From assembly GCA_000435635.1 (NCBI GenBank), contig FR882107.1, forward strand, positions 11,314 through 75,313: DNA of 64,000 bases. The letters are read 5' to 3'. This DNA is from Prevotella sp. CAG:1320. Its GTDB lineage: Bacteria; Bacteroidota; Bacteroidia; Bacteroidales; Bacteroidaceae. Shown piece by piece: positions 9,264 through 17,675 of this stretch. The notes below the pieces were generated by a model, which made no database searches, was not told the origin of the DNA, and saw only the letters and a program-made list of their open reading frames with translations. Each line of letters starts with the position of its first letter. Position 1 is the stretch's first letter. The translations under genes and the position numbers were made by a program.

Positions 9264-11162
9264 TTAAAGTTTCATCGTTTCAATCCTGTTGATGAGCGTC
9301 TCGTTGGTTTGTCTCACCACCTTCAAATCACGATAGAGCCTTACCCTAAATCCCCACATCCTGATATAAAGCGTCAGCCCCACCGGCACAATGATAGCGG
9401 CGATGATATTCAGCCACCTGCGCTCGAAAGGCCTGGTGTGGGCCTTCGTGGAGATGACAGGGTATTGGTTGATGGCATGGAGCACCACTTTGTCTTTCGT
9501 ATTGGAAAGGTCTTCTATGATATTCTCCAGCTCCTCATTGATTCGCTCTATCTCATGGTCGGGCTTATACTTGAAAAACACCCGTATAAAATTGGGGGCT
9601 TTCACAAGCCGATGTTCCTTGCTATAAGCCACCAACTCGTCACTGATGCGTCGCAATCTCTCCTTGTCACCTTGATAGTTGGGATCATCGATGATGACCT
9701 CCTTCCCGAAGATGCTTCGTTTCAATCGCAAGCCAAATAGTCGCATGAAGAATTCCTTGTATGCGTCCATATTGAAGACAATGGAATCATTGGTGGCCTT
9801 ATAGGTGACAAAAGCGGCCAGCGGAATCAGCACTGCGGGCGACAAGCCCTTGCCAAACCATATAGCCCACATTCCTCCACGAGCCATTCGGTAGCCCGTA
9901 TTGTCCAAAATATAGTAAATAATAAACACCAACACGGAGACTATTACAGAGACACCTAAGCCTCCTTTGCGAATAATAGCTCCCAAAGGAGCGCCTATGA
10001 AGAAGAATATCAGGCATGACAAGGCCGTGGTAAACTTGTTGATTGCCTCTATCTTGTGCTGACGTATGTTGCGGTCTCCGTCGTTGGTTATCATCCCCTT
10101 GAAATCCAAGTTGCTTATCTGCGCACGCACTTGATTGAGGGCGATGTTCACGGCCTGGACTTTTTTCTCGGCATTCATTTTCTGGAAAAGGCTGTCCGGA
10201 TGACAATCCTCCGCCATGGCTTTCTTGACCCCTTTTATGGAGTCTTTCTTTTCCAAGGCCAACCAAAAACTGTTCAGCATTACCTCTCTATAATAGCTAC
10301 GGCCTACGGAGTCATAGGTATGGGTAAGCGAATCCACGTCATGGTTTATCTCTTTCAAGCTCTTTCCCCGGGCGTTGTTGGAGAGCGAGGCCGCGTCAGC
10401 CATGCTGAAATCCCCGTCGAAGTCAAACACAATCTTCTTTGAGATAAACGTCTCTCTTCTATAAGGCACGGATGCTGTACTGCCCAATTCACTGGAACGC
10501 ATGTTCTCAAACCATTCACCGTTCCATAAAGACATCACCAAGTGCTTCTTCTCGGCTGTTGACTGAAGCATGCCAGAGTCCGCCAATATAATAGCGGCAT
10601 CCTCATAGCTGTTGGTCATGCGGTATATCATGATGCCATAGAGCTTACCCGTCTCCAAGTCCTTTTTCTGTACATAGATATTACTGCCTGGTATGCCATC
10701 ATAGAAGACTCCTTCCGGTATCTCCAGCTCTGGGCTCTTCTGCTTCATAGCCAATAATAGCTGCGTCAACTTCATGTTGGCATGGGGACCTATGTTGTTT
10801 TGGAAATAAAACGAGCAGAGCATGATGATTACCGTCGTGATTATCAAGGAACGGAAAGCTTGCATCAGCGAAATACCAGCGGCCTTGATAGCTGTCAACT
10901 CAGAACTTTCGCCGATATTTCCGAAAGAAATCAACGAAGACAGCAAAATGGCCAAAGGCAGGGCCTGGGGCACCAACATCAAACCCATATACCAAAAGAA
11001 CTGCGCCATCACCTCCATGGAGAGTCCCTTGCCGATTAGCTCGTCCACATACCTCCACAGGAATTGCATCATCAGCACAAATTGGCAGATGAAGAAAGCG
11101 CCCACGAACAGCAGCGAGAACTGCTTAAGGATAAAGATGTCTAGCTTCTTTAAGCGGAACAT
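9264..11162 (-). CDS. LptF/LptG-family lipopolysaccharide export permease
   Basis: The 632-residue protein (from ATG 11162, MFRLKKLDIFILKQF, preferred over an upstream frame start at 11204) has the YjgP/YjgQ layout: membrane helices near 10-40 and 55-115, a periplasmic domain, then helices around FIGAPLGAIIRKGGLG and VSVLVFIIYYILDNTGY. A cytoplasmic C-terminal extension ends in one more helix near residue 600, as in many Bacteroidota homologues. It moves LPS from the inner membrane to the Lpt bridge. Whether it is LptF or LptG cannot be decided here. Confidence 0.85.
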   Translation of the reverse strand: MFRLKKLDIFILKQFSLLFVGAFFICQFVLMMQFLWRYVDELIGKGLSMEVMAQFFWYMGLMLVPQALPLAILLSSLISFGNIGESSELTAIKAAGISLMQAFRSLIITTVIIMLCSFYFQNNIGPHANMKLTQLLLAMKQKSPELEIPEGVFYDGIPGSNIYVQKKDLETGKLYGIMIYRMTNSYEDAAIILADSGMLQSTAEKKHLVMSLWNGEWFENMRSSELGSTASVPYRRETFISKKIVFDFDGDFSMADAASLSNNARGKSLKEINHDVDSLTHTYDSVGRSYYREVMLNSFWLALEKKDSIKGVKKAMAEDCHPDSLFQKMNAEKKVQAVNIALNQVRAQISNLDFKGMITNDGDRNIRQHKIEAINKFTTALSCLIFFFIGAPLGAIIRKGGLGVSVIVSVLVFIIYYILDNTGYRMARGGMWAIWFGKGLSPAVLIPLAAFVTYKATNDSIVFNMDAYKEFFMRLFGLRLKRSIFGKEVIIDDPNYQGDKERLRRISDELVAYSKEHRLVKAPNFIRVFFKYKPDHEIERINEELENIIEDLSNTKDKVVLHAINQYPVISTKAHTRPFERRWLNIIAAIIVPVGLTLYIRMWGFRVRLYRDLKVVRQTNETLINRIETMKL

Positions 11163-11303
11163 TTTGTCTTGGTTGTGTTGGTCTCTTTTGCTATTGATGT
11201 GCAAAAGTATAACAAAAAAGTCAGATATCCCCGCTTTTTACGCTTTTTTTGATTATTTGTGAGCATTACCCTCAAAGGTACAAGCCATTCCGCCTTTTTC
11301 CGC

Positions 11304-11702
11304 TCACAACCCAGAAGTCCTGCGCAATCTCACAAGATTGTCCTCCCACAAGTCTCTCATGGCCTCTACGTCTTCCTCCTCGGCGAAGTCCGTGATAGTC
11401 AACATAAATTCATTGGTCACGTCACTCTTGCCCACTTTGAGCTCCATGTAAGCCTCTGGGTCTTCATCGTCATCCCACCTCAATTTTACCAATTCGTGGA
11501 AAACAACTTCCAATAATGTCGCCGTACGTATCTCATGATGACTCCACAATTCTCCCCAGGTAAAGGTCATCGTTTCACCTTCTTGCGTCACTTCATCCGC
11601 CAACCATTTCGACAATCCTTCAGGAGTGCTGATAAATCTCCATATGATGTTCTCGGAGTTGGACTTCAGCTCATGTTCAATGGTAATTTGCCGTTTTTTC
11701 AT
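11304..11702 (-). CDS. START-like (SRPBCC/AHSA1-type) domain protein
   Basis: The 132-residue protein starts at MKKRQITIEHELK. It resembles Aha1/START-like small-ligand binding folds: a hydrophobic helix with EGLSKWLADEV, strand-rich centre (TMTFTWGELWSHHEIRTA) and a C-terminal amphipathic helix. No ligand or partner can be inferred. It stands alone on the minus strand between the LptF/G gene and a divergent tRNA. Confidence 0.65.
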   Translation of the reverse strand: MKKRQITIEHELKSNSENIIWRFISTPEGLSKWLADEVTQEGETMTFTWGELWSHHEIRTATLLEVVFHELVKLRWDDDEDPEAYMELKVGKSDVTNEFMLTITDFAEEEDVEAMRDLWEDNLVRLRRTSGL

Positions 11703-11784
11703 GAGTTTTTGTTCTTCACAATGTATTGATTTCGGCACAAAATTACGAATTTGTCGGCACATACGAAAATTTTCAGTCCATTTT

Positions 11785-11816
11785 CTTGCATATATAAAGA
11801 AAATGTCTTACCTTTG
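11785..11816 (+). promoter_or_regulatory. Promoter of tRNA-Met
   Basis: CTTG (11785-11788) and TACCTTTG (11809-11816) are separated by 20 nt, close to the Bacteroidota consensus. The tRNA begins 31 nt downstream. Confidence 0.6.
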
Positions 11817-11846
11817 CAACCGCAAAACAAGAACGGCCTCTTTCAT

Positions 11847-11920
11847 GGCGGGATAGCTCAGCTGGTTAGAGCGTCGGATTCATAATCCGGAGGTCGTGGG
11901 ATCGTGACCCACTCCCGCTA
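11847..11920 (+). tRNA. tRNA-Met (CAT anticodon)
   Basis: The 74-nt cloverleaf is complete: acceptor ggcggga with tcccgct (the first pair is G-U), D stem gctc/gagc, anticodon stem tcgga/tccgg with loop ttcataa, and T stem gtggg/cccac. The G-U first pair and canonical stem make elongator Met likely; the Ile2 (lysidine) identity also uses CAT and is not excluded. No CCA is encoded. The T loop is atcgtga, not the usual ttcnann (see findings). Confidence 0.92.
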
Positions 11921-11935
11921 CGAACAAAAGACCAT

Positions 11936-11969
11936 AAAAAGCAGTTACGGTTGTCGTAACTGCTTTTTT
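11936..11969 (+). terminator. Strong terminator after tRNA-Met, probably bidirectional
   Basis: A 14-bp stem (aaaaagcagttacg at 11936-11949 with cgtaactgcttttt) surrounds a 5-nt loop and ends in a T-run on the plus strand. The A-run on the other side gives the same signal for the minus-strand cysteine desulfidase gene that ends at 11978. Confidence 0.88.
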
Positions 11970-11977
11970 ATTCTCCC

Positions 11978-13267
11978 TCAACACCCTTTGTGCGTCATGA
12001 TATTGAGCACCATGTCGTCAGTGGAGCGCATGGCGTCAGCCCCTATCGAGGTAAGGTTGTGTATGCTGCGGTCCACGTCGTTATCTATGATGCCCTCGGC
12101 GGAGCTGACACACTTTCCCTCCATGGAAAGCAGGGCGGAAAGAATAGCCGTAGACACGCCAGAAGCAATCTTCAGAGAACAACTGGGCTTAGCGCCATCA
12201 CAAATCATGCCCGTCAGGTTGGCTATCATGTTTTTCACCGAGCGACAAACTCGCTCATAATCTCCACCCATCAGATAGGTGATGCCACAACTGCTGCCGA
12301 TGCTGGCCACCACGCAACCACACAGGGCGGAGAGCTTGCCCAGGCTCTGCTTGATATAAATGGCGGTGAGATGGCTCAGCGTCAAGGCGCGTATCAGTTC
12401 CTCCCGCGTGTTCTCGTTTTCCATGGCGTATACCGCCACGGGGTTGGTAGCGCAGATGCCTTGATTGCCACTTCCGCTATTGCTCATTACGGGAATCATC
12501 GCCCCACCCATCCTCGCGTCACAAGCGGAAGCGGTCTTGGCGATGATATGCGAGAAGATGGAACGACCAAAGATGCCTTGGCTCAATGGGCGATCTATCG
12601 TCTTGCCCAGGTTGTGGCCATAATTGCCCTTGATAGCCTCATCCGCCGCGCGCAAATTCACTTCCTTCGTCTCAAGCATGAACTCTATCTCCTCCAGGGG
12701 AGCCGTAGTGGCGAACTCATACACCAGGGGCATGTTGAGCGATATGCCATCCTCTCGCGCCTCGGCTACGCCAGTCCCCCGCGTGTCCAGCAAACTCTTT
12801 CCGTCTTTCTCCACGAAAACAACACCAGTATGGCTATGAGCGATGATAGCGGTAGCCTTATGACCTGCCGCATAGCAAGACACCTCGGCGTACAACCGCT
12901 CTTCTATTCCCTCTTTTAAATGTATGGACACACGTTTCTCACCTATATACCGCTTGCCTTCCTCCAGCGCTTGCGGAGTCAAGTCCTTGAGCACTTCCAA
13001 TTGATATTCACTCTTGCCGATGAGTGCGCCCAAGGCAATGGCGATGGGCAAACCCACCATTCCCGTGCCAGGTATGCCCACACCCATGGCGTTCTTCAGT
13101 ATATTGGCACTCAACCACACTTCCACCCTTTCCGGCATTGTCCCTAAAGCCTCACGGGCACGAGCCGTGCAAAGGGCGACACACATGGGCTCGGTGCAAC
13201 CTATAGCCGGCACCACCTCTTGACGTATCAGGTCTATTACCTGCTCTCGGATATGTTTCTCTATCAT
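11978..13267 (-). CDS. L-cysteine desulfidase family protein (CyuA/YhaM, UPF0597)
   Basis: The 429-residue protein begins MIEKHIREQVIDLI and has the family start VVPAIGCTEPMCVAL, the glycine-rich GIPGTGMVGLP, and C-terminal cysteines in LSALCGCVVASIGSSCGI and GAKPSCSLKIASG, suited to hold a 4Fe-4S cluster. Such enzymes split cysteine to pyruvate, ammonia and sulfide. Some relatives are named serine dehydratase alpha-like. It is a single-gene unit on the minus strand. Confidence 0.85.
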   Translation of the reverse strand: MIEKHIREQVIDLIRQEVVPAIGCTEPMCVALCTARAREALGTMPERVEVWLSANILKNAMGVGIPGTGMVGLPIAIALGALIGKSEYQLEVLKDLTPQALEEGKRYIGEKRVSIHLKEGIEERLYAEVSCYAAGHKATAIIAHSHTGVVFVEKDGKSLLDTRGTGVAEAREDGISLNMPLVYEFATTAPLEEIEFMLETKEVNLRAADEAIKGNYGHNLGKTIDRPLSQGIFGRSIFSHIIAKTASACDARMGGAMIPVMSNSGSGNQGICATNPVAVYAMENENTREELIRALTLSHLTAIYIKQSLGKLSALCGCVVASIGSSCGITYLMGGDYERVCRSVKNMIANLTGMICDGAKPSCSLKIASGVSTAILSALLSMEGKCVSSAEGIIDNDVDRSIHNLTSIGADAMRSTDDMVLNIMTHKGC

Positions 13268-13382
13268 CTTTGGTTTGGTTTTGCCGCGAAATTACTCAAT
13301 TCCCACGACAAGCGGGCAGGTTTCCGCCAAATTTTATTATATTCGCGTTCGTATTCTATATTATATAATGTATAAGAAAAAC

Positions 13383-13895
13383 ATGAAAGAGCTAAACGTA
13401 AAACAACTGCCCGACAACTTCTTTACCGCCATTGGCAAGGAATGGATGTTAGTGACCTCGGGCGACAAGGAACATTTCAACACGATGACCGCCTCTTGGG
13501 GATGTGTGGGGTGGCTATGGAACAAACCCGTAGCCGTCATCTTCATCCGCCCAGAACGCTATACCCACGAATTCATTGAGCAAAATGAAACGCTCACGCT
13601 CTCTTTCCTTGGCCATGAAGAGGAAATGCGCAAGGCATACAACATTTGCGGTTCCCGCTCCGGAAGGAACACGGACAAGATGGCGTTGACTGGCTTGAAG
13701 CCCGTCACCACCCAATCGGGCAACGTGACCTTTGAGCAAGCCCGCCTCACCCTGGAGTGTCGCAAGCTATACAAAAATCACATGTCGCCCGATTCCTTCC
13801 TGGATTCCAACATCGCCCAATGGTATGGTGAGGGGAAGGGAGGCTATCACGACATCTACATCTTGGAAATTGCCCACGCTTACGGAGCGGAGTGA
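13383..13895 (+). CDS. Flavin reductase-like (FMN-binding split barrel) protein
   Basis: The 170-residue protein from ATG 13383 (MKELNVKQLP; ATG 13368 also possible) has MTASWGCVGWLWNKPVAVIFIRPERYT, the FMN-binding split-barrel stretch, then LTLSFLGHEEE and YNICGSRSGRNTDK. It probably binds FMN and reduces it or a small substrate. A TATATTCG box lies at 13338-13345. It faces the ferredoxin gene tail to tail, with array 2 between them. Confidence 0.82.
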   Translation: MKELNVKQLPDNFFTAIGKEWMLVTSGDKEHFNTMTASWGCVGWLWNKPVAVIFIRPERYTHEFIEQNETLTLSFLGHEEEMRKAYNICGSRSGRNTDKMALTGLKPVTTQSGNVTFEQARLTLECRKLYKNHMSPDSFLDSNIAQWYGEGKGGYHDIYILEIAHAYGAE

Positions 13896-13948
13896 AAACA
13901 GAAAGAGCAGAGGCGCATGCTTCCACTAACTCTAGTGACTTTACATCG

Positions 13949-14048
13949 TAGTACTACTGAAAACGAATACCAGTAGTACTGAAAACGAATACCAGTAGTA
14001 CTGAAATTGAATATCAGTAGTACTGAAACCCCGAATGCAGTACTACTG
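13949..14048. repeat. Array 2: 11-bp palindrome CAGTAGTACTG repeated every 22 bp
   Basis: Copies start at 13949 (first base differs), 13971, 13993, 14015 and 14038, so spacings are 22, 22, 22 and 23. The core is a perfect odd palindrome (CAGTA-N-TACTG). The centre base is C in the two outer copies and G in the three inner ones. Spacers are A-rich and share GAAT (aaaacgaatac twice, aaattgaatat, aaaccccgaatg). It lies between convergent genes. Confidence 0.93.
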
Positions 14049-14069
14049 CGTTTTCCACGAAAAGAAAAA

Positions 14070-14092
14070 GGCAGTCCCCGAAGGAGACTGCC
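14070..14092 (-). terminator. Terminator of the ferredoxin gene
   Basis: The stem ggcagtc/gactgcc (14070-14076 with 14086-14092) is followed on the minus strand by tttttctttt. It lies 35 bp beyond the ferredoxin stop. Confidence 0.82.
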
Positions 14093-14126
14093 CCTGTTTT
14101 ATGTAACTAAAAGAAATCTCCCTTTG

Positions 14127-14294
14127 TTATGGAAGACTGATTGCCTCGTTAGGACAAACAGCGGCGCAAGAGCCGCACTCTGTGCAAGCATCAGGGTCAA
14201 TTGAATACTTCTCGCCCTCAGAGATAGCTCCTACGGGGCACTCATCGATACAAGTACCGCATGCGATACAAGCGTCACCAATTACGTAAGCCAT
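14127..14294 (-). CDS. Small 2[4Fe-4S] ferredoxin
   Basis: A 55-residue protein starting MAYVIGDACIACG. It carries two CxxCxxCxxxC-P motifs (CIACGTCIDECP and CTECGSCAAVCP), the full eight cysteines for two 4Fe-4S clusters, with the clostridial-type ending NEAISLP. It shuttles electrons at low potential in the cytoplasm, for example to pyruvate:ferredoxin oxidoreductase. A TACCTTTG box lies at plus 14364-14371 on the minus strand. Its own terminator shows it is a single-gene unit. Confidence 0.95.
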   Translation of the reverse strand: MAYVIGDACIACGTCIDECPVGAISEGEKYSIDPDACTECGSCAAVCPNEAISLP

Positions 14295-14479
14295 AGTTCT
14301 TTAGTTTTTATTGTTAATAATGTTTGTGTAAAGTCAATGCCGAAAATGTCGGTTTCCGAGATGCAAAGGTAAACATTTCCACCGAATATACCTAGAAATG
14401 GGTATGCTTTTTTCGCAATTTATACTACTTCGAAATAAAACCCGAGGCAATATCAAACCGTCTTGTCCGTTATAAAGAC

Positions 14480-15229
14480 ATGAAGAAACTCATATCCATC
14501 ATATCGCTCTTATGTCTCTTGGCTCCACTTTCCCTTTCGGCTCAAGAGCGCACGGTGCAAAACAGGCCTTATACCGACCTTCGCAAATTGCACTTTGGCG
14601 TATTGGTGGGCACACACCTGCAAGACATTGAGTTCGTGAACGCCGGCCCCACGGTTTATATAGACGACCAAGGCAACGAAGTCCACTCCATGGTCTCCAC
14701 AGATCAAAGCCGTTGGGATCCAGGCTTCACCGTGGGCGTATTGGCTGAGTTAAGACTCAGCACGCACTTCCAGTTCCGCTTCGCCCCCACACTTTACTTC
14801 GGCACGAGGCACATCACTTACCGCAACCACACCTTGCCCGACGCGCAAGGCAACCCCACAGAGGTGAGCCAGGACATGAAAACCGCCTACATGGCAGGGA
14901 GTTGCGAGCTGATATTCGCCGCACCCCGATACAACAACCACAGGCCTTACCTGCTGGCGGGAGTCAGCCCCATGTTCAACTTGAGCGGCAACAGCGGGGA
15001 ATACATGCGACTGAAAAAGACGGATGTCTACCTGGAAGTGGGCGTGGGTTGCGACTTCTACCTGCCATTCTTCAAACTGCGCCCAGAGCTGAAATTCATG
15101 TACAGCATCATGGACACCTATGACAGCAATTACGCCAACAACGTGCAAGACAAGAACTTGCTGCCTTACACGCTGTCGGTAAACGAGGCGCACACCAAGA
15201 TGATTGCGCTCACTTTCTACTTCGAGTGA
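14480..15229 (+). CDS. porT: PorT-like outer-membrane beta-barrel protein
   Basis: The 249-residue protein has a signal peptide (MKKLISIISLLCLLAP...SAQ) followed by NRPYTDLRKLHFGVLVGTH, which resembles the conserved start of PorT proteins of type IX secretion, then alternating amphipathic strands ending in an aromatic FYFE, the usual outer-membrane barrel terminus. PorT is needed for secretion of gingipain-type cargo in Porphyromonas. No other por gene is in view. A generic porin-family barrel is the alternative. The 3' end overlaps the convergent phosphoesterase gene by 20 bp. Confidence 0.6.
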   Translation: MKKLISIISLLCLLAPLSLSAQERTVQNRPYTDLRKLHFGVLVGTHLQDIEFVNAGPTVYIDDQGNEVHSMVSTDQSRWDPGFTVGVLAELRLSTHFQFRFAPTLYFGTRHITYRNHTLPDAQGNPTEVSQDMKTAYMAGSCELIFAAPRYNNHRPYLLAGVSPMFNLSGNSGEYMRLKKTDVYLEVGVGCDFYLPFFKLRPELKFMYSIMDTYDSNYANNVQDKNLLPYTLSVNEAHTKMIALTFYFE

Positions 15230-16058
15230 GCAGCAGGGTCAACTTGCCTATCTTCACGCCACTCTTGCCGTTTTGATCCACGGCCACACGCTTGCCGTCC
15301 ATATCCTCTTGGTATTCCAGATGGGGCAAGTCCGTATGGGAATGGCCGCCCAGTACCACGTCAATATATCGGCTGCCAGCTATCATCATGGCATCATCCA
15401 TGCCTAAAACACCCCATCCCAAATGAGACAGGCATATTACCACGTCGCACTTCTCCTCCTTTTTCAACAAGGTGGCTACCTCCAAAGCCGTCTTCACGGG
15501 GTCTAGATATTTTACGCCCACGCAATTCTGATGAGACACCAAACCCTCCAATTCGGGCGACAAGCCAAAGACACCTATCTTCAGTCCTTTTCGTTTTAAG
15601 ACTACCCAAGGTTTCACTACATCCTGCAGGGGAGTGCCCGTAAAATCGTAGTTGGCACAAACGATAGGGAACTTAGCCAAGCGGAACAACCTCGCCATGT
15701 TGTCCAGCCCATAGTCAAACTCATGATTTCCTATGGTGGCGGCATCATAGCCCATTTGATTCATCAGCCCCACTTCCACGTCTCCCTTGAAGAGCGTATA
15801 GTAAGGAGAGCCTTGCGAGAAGTCTCCACTGTCCAACAGCAACAATTCGGGGTCTTGCGTCCTTTGTTCTTTCACCAGGGACACCCTTCGAAGAAAGCCA
15901 CCCCTGTCCGCTATCGCCGTGTCGGCGAGGTTCTTGTTCAAGGGCATCACGCAGCTATGCGTGTCGTTGGTATGCAATATCATAAGCTCTTTTTGCGCCC
16001 TCACCGTTAATGTCAAGGCACAAGCCATACCCAGCAATATATATCTTACAGCTTTCAT
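15210..16058 (-). CDS. Metallophosphoesterase, 5'-nucleotidase catalytic half
   Basis: The 282-residue exported protein (signal MKAVRYILLGMACALTLTVRAQ) has the metallophosphoesterase motifs in order: LHTNDTHS, DSGDFSQGSPY, GNHEFDYG, and GGHSHTDLP. It therefore holds the dimetal site of UshA-type 5'-nucleotidases but no substrate-binding C-terminal domain, which is in the gene just upstream (11-bp gap). The two products probably act together on periplasmic nucleotides. Confidence 0.88.
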   Translation of the reverse strand: MKAVRYILLGMACALTLTVRAQKELMILHTNDTHSCVMPLNKNLADTAIADRGGFLRRVSLVKEQRTQDPELLLLDSGDFSQGSPYYTLFKGDVEVGLMNQMGYDAATIGNHEFDYGLDNMARLFRLAKFPIVCANYDFTGTPLQDVVKPWVVLKRKGLKIGVFGLSPELEGLVSHQNCVGVKYLDPVKTALEVATLLKKEEKCDVVICLSHLGWGVLGMDDAMMIAGSRYIDVVLGGHSHTDLPHLEYQEDMDGKRVAVDQNGKSGVKIGKLTLLLTRSRK

Positions 16059-16069
16059 GGATCAATTCA

Positions 16070-16849
16070 CTATTTTTGAGATTTCACGACGATTCTCCCT
16101 TCCACCGCACTTGTCACTGTCTCTCCCTTGGCTTGACGCTCCTTGAAATACTCACTGATGACAAAGCGCACGTTGTTGGCTTCTCCTTGGGGCAAAAGCC
16201 TCTGGGTACCTTCCTTGAAAGCGACCAGCTGGTCATTGCCCTCCGCCAAGTAATCAAGCGTGGCCACCCGGTATTCGCGGGCAGGCGAGATAGGCTCACC
16301 ATTCAATGTGGCCGCCAGCAACTGCCCGTCTGGGGTAATTTCCAAATGAGCTCCATGGCTAATCCCCTCACCACCTCGGCTCGCCATCTGCCGAAAGAGA
16401 GCCATCACCTGGTCGCCCGAAAGCGTCATGAAACATATCTTGTTCTCAAAAGGGGCCACGTCTACGATGTCTCCGAAAGTAACTTCCCCCTTGCTCAAGG
16501 ATGCCCTAATGCCGCCCATGTTGTATACCGCGAAGTCGGGCCGCTCATCAAAAGCCTGCCCAGCCCACACCAGTATGTCGGCCAGCAAATTGCTGAGGGA
16601 ACTCTCCGGGCGCAGGGCTTCCATGTCGGTGGCGATGGTTCCCACCACGGGAGACATGATACTGTCTACCTGACGCTTATAAGGGGAAATGAACTTCCAC
16701 GCAGCACTGTCGGGAGCCTTGTCATAACGACTGTCCACCAACAATTGCGCTCGTTCCACACCACTAACGGCGTAACGGGACGAGCAACCCCACTGCAAGG
16801 CGAGAGCCGTGCAGAAGGCCAAGCCGAAAATCTTACTTCTATTGTTCAT
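16070..16849 (-). CDS. 5'-nucleotidase C-terminal-domain lipoprotein
   Basis: The 259-residue protein has a lipoprotein signal (ALALQWGC) and the 5_nucleotid_C domain: YNMGGIRASLSKGEVTFGDI, VAPFENKICFMTLSGDQVMA and YRVATLDYLAEGND. In UshA this domain binds the nucleoside and follows the catalytic domain; here it is a separate gene placed first. The membrane anchor may tether the pair. A TTTG-19-TAACTTTG promoter lies upstream. Confidence 0.88.
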   Translation of the reverse strand: MNNRSKIFGLAFCTALALQWGCSSRYAVSGVERAQLLVDSRYDKAPDSAAWKFISPYKRQVDSIMSPVVGTIATDMEALRPESSLSNLLADILVWAGQAFDERPDFAVYNMGGIRASLSKGEVTFGDIVDVAPFENKICFMTLSGDQVMALFRQMASRGGEGISHGAHLEITPDGQLLAATLNGEPISPAREYRVATLDYLAEGNDQLVAFKEGTQRLLPQGEANNVRFVISEYFKERQAKGETVTSAVEGRIVVKSQK

Positions 16850-16936
16850 CGCTTCTCATTGTTTACCGCTTGACACCCTCCGCCTTCACGAGCGGTAATC
16901 CGCCCACAAGCATATCCCAGGCCATCAAAACCGAGG

Positions 16937-16967
16937 CAAAGTTAAGTAAAAAAGGCGTATCAACAAA
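16937..16967 (-). promoter_or_regulatory. Promoter of the 5'-nucleotidase gene pair
   Basis: On the minus strand TTTG (plus 16964-16967) and TAACTTTG (plus 16937-16944) are 19 nt apart. It lies back to back with the rplS promoter in one intergenic region. Confidence 0.72.
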
Positions 16968-16983
16968 GAAATCTGGCCGCGAA

Positions 16984-17015
16984 TTTGGCTGTGTGGATAA
17001 AATGTCGTAACTTTG
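16984..17015 (+). promoter_or_regulatory. Promoter of rplS
   Basis: TTTG (16984-16987), 20 nt, TAACTTTG (17008-17015): an exact match to the Bacteroidota consensus. It predicts a leader of roughly 80 nt before rplS, long enough for control of translation. Confidence 0.8.
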
Positions 17016-17104
17016 CAACCGCTTTTCCGCGTAACCGCTGCCGACAGAAGAGTTGCCAGGCATGTTGCGTAGGATTAATAACAACTAAATTCTAATTTAA
17101 AACA

Positions 17105-17470
17105 ATGGATTTAATAAAAGTTGCCGAGCAGGCTTTCAGCACCGGCAAGAAGTTTCCTGAGTTCAAGGCTGGTGACACCGTAACAGTCGCTTACAAGATT
17201 ATTGAGGGTTCAAAGGAGCGTATCCAGCTCTATCGCGGCGTGGTCATCAAGATCAACGGCGAGGGTGAGAAGAAGCGTTTCACCGTGCGCAAGATGTCTG
17301 GCACCGTGGGTGTAGAGCGTATTTTCCCCCTTGAGTCCCCTAACATCGATTCTATCGAGGTAAACAAGATCGGTAAAGTGCGTCGCGCCAAGTTGTACTA
17401 CTTGCGTAAGCTCACTGGCAAGAAGGCTCGTATCGCCGAGAAGAAGACCATCGCCAAGGGAAAGGAATAA
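17105..17470 (+). CDS. rplS: 50S ribosomal protein L19
   Basis: The 121-residue protein has the L19 pattern: [50 protein letters not shown] and [19 protein letters not shown]. It sits at the 30S/50S interface. Here it is a single-gene unit, not joined to rpsP-rimM-trmD as in many bacteria. It has its own promoter and a downstream hairpin. Confidence 0.97.
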   Translation: MDLIKVAEQAFSTGKKFPEFKAGDTVTVAYKIIEGSKERIQLYRGVVIKINGEGEKKRFTVRKMSGTVGVERIFPLESPNIDSIEVNKIGKVRRAKLYYLRKLTGKKARIAEKKTIAKGKE

Positions 17471-17518
17471 GCAGCATTCCCTTTCCCCATGGCTTTTGCT
17501 TAGGTCAAAAGCATACAT

Positions 17519-17562
17519 ACGCCAAAGCCTCAATGCCATTTACGGCCAAGAAGCTTTGGCGT
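17519..17562 (+). terminator. Terminator-like hairpin after rplS
   Basis: A perfect 10-bp stem (acgccaaagc at 17519-17528, gctttggcgt at 17553-17562) with a 24-nt loop and a weak tail (tgttgt). A second perfect 9-bp inverted repeat, gtgtagaga/tctctacac, lies at 17626-17655, just beyond the stop of the convergent gene. Confidence 0.6.
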
Positions 17563-17675
17563 TGTTGTATGATGTCCGGAACAAAGACTATCATGATTTG
17601 CATCTACGTTTCAATTACGGCCATGGTGTAGAGACACGTTTCCGCATCTCTACACTCTTCATAGAATCCACGATG

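Noticed and set aside
15210..15229. Two convergent gene pairs overlap by exactly 20 bp (also 26986-27005)
   Set aside because: Two cases are too few to exceed chance and the sequences differ; no function proposed.
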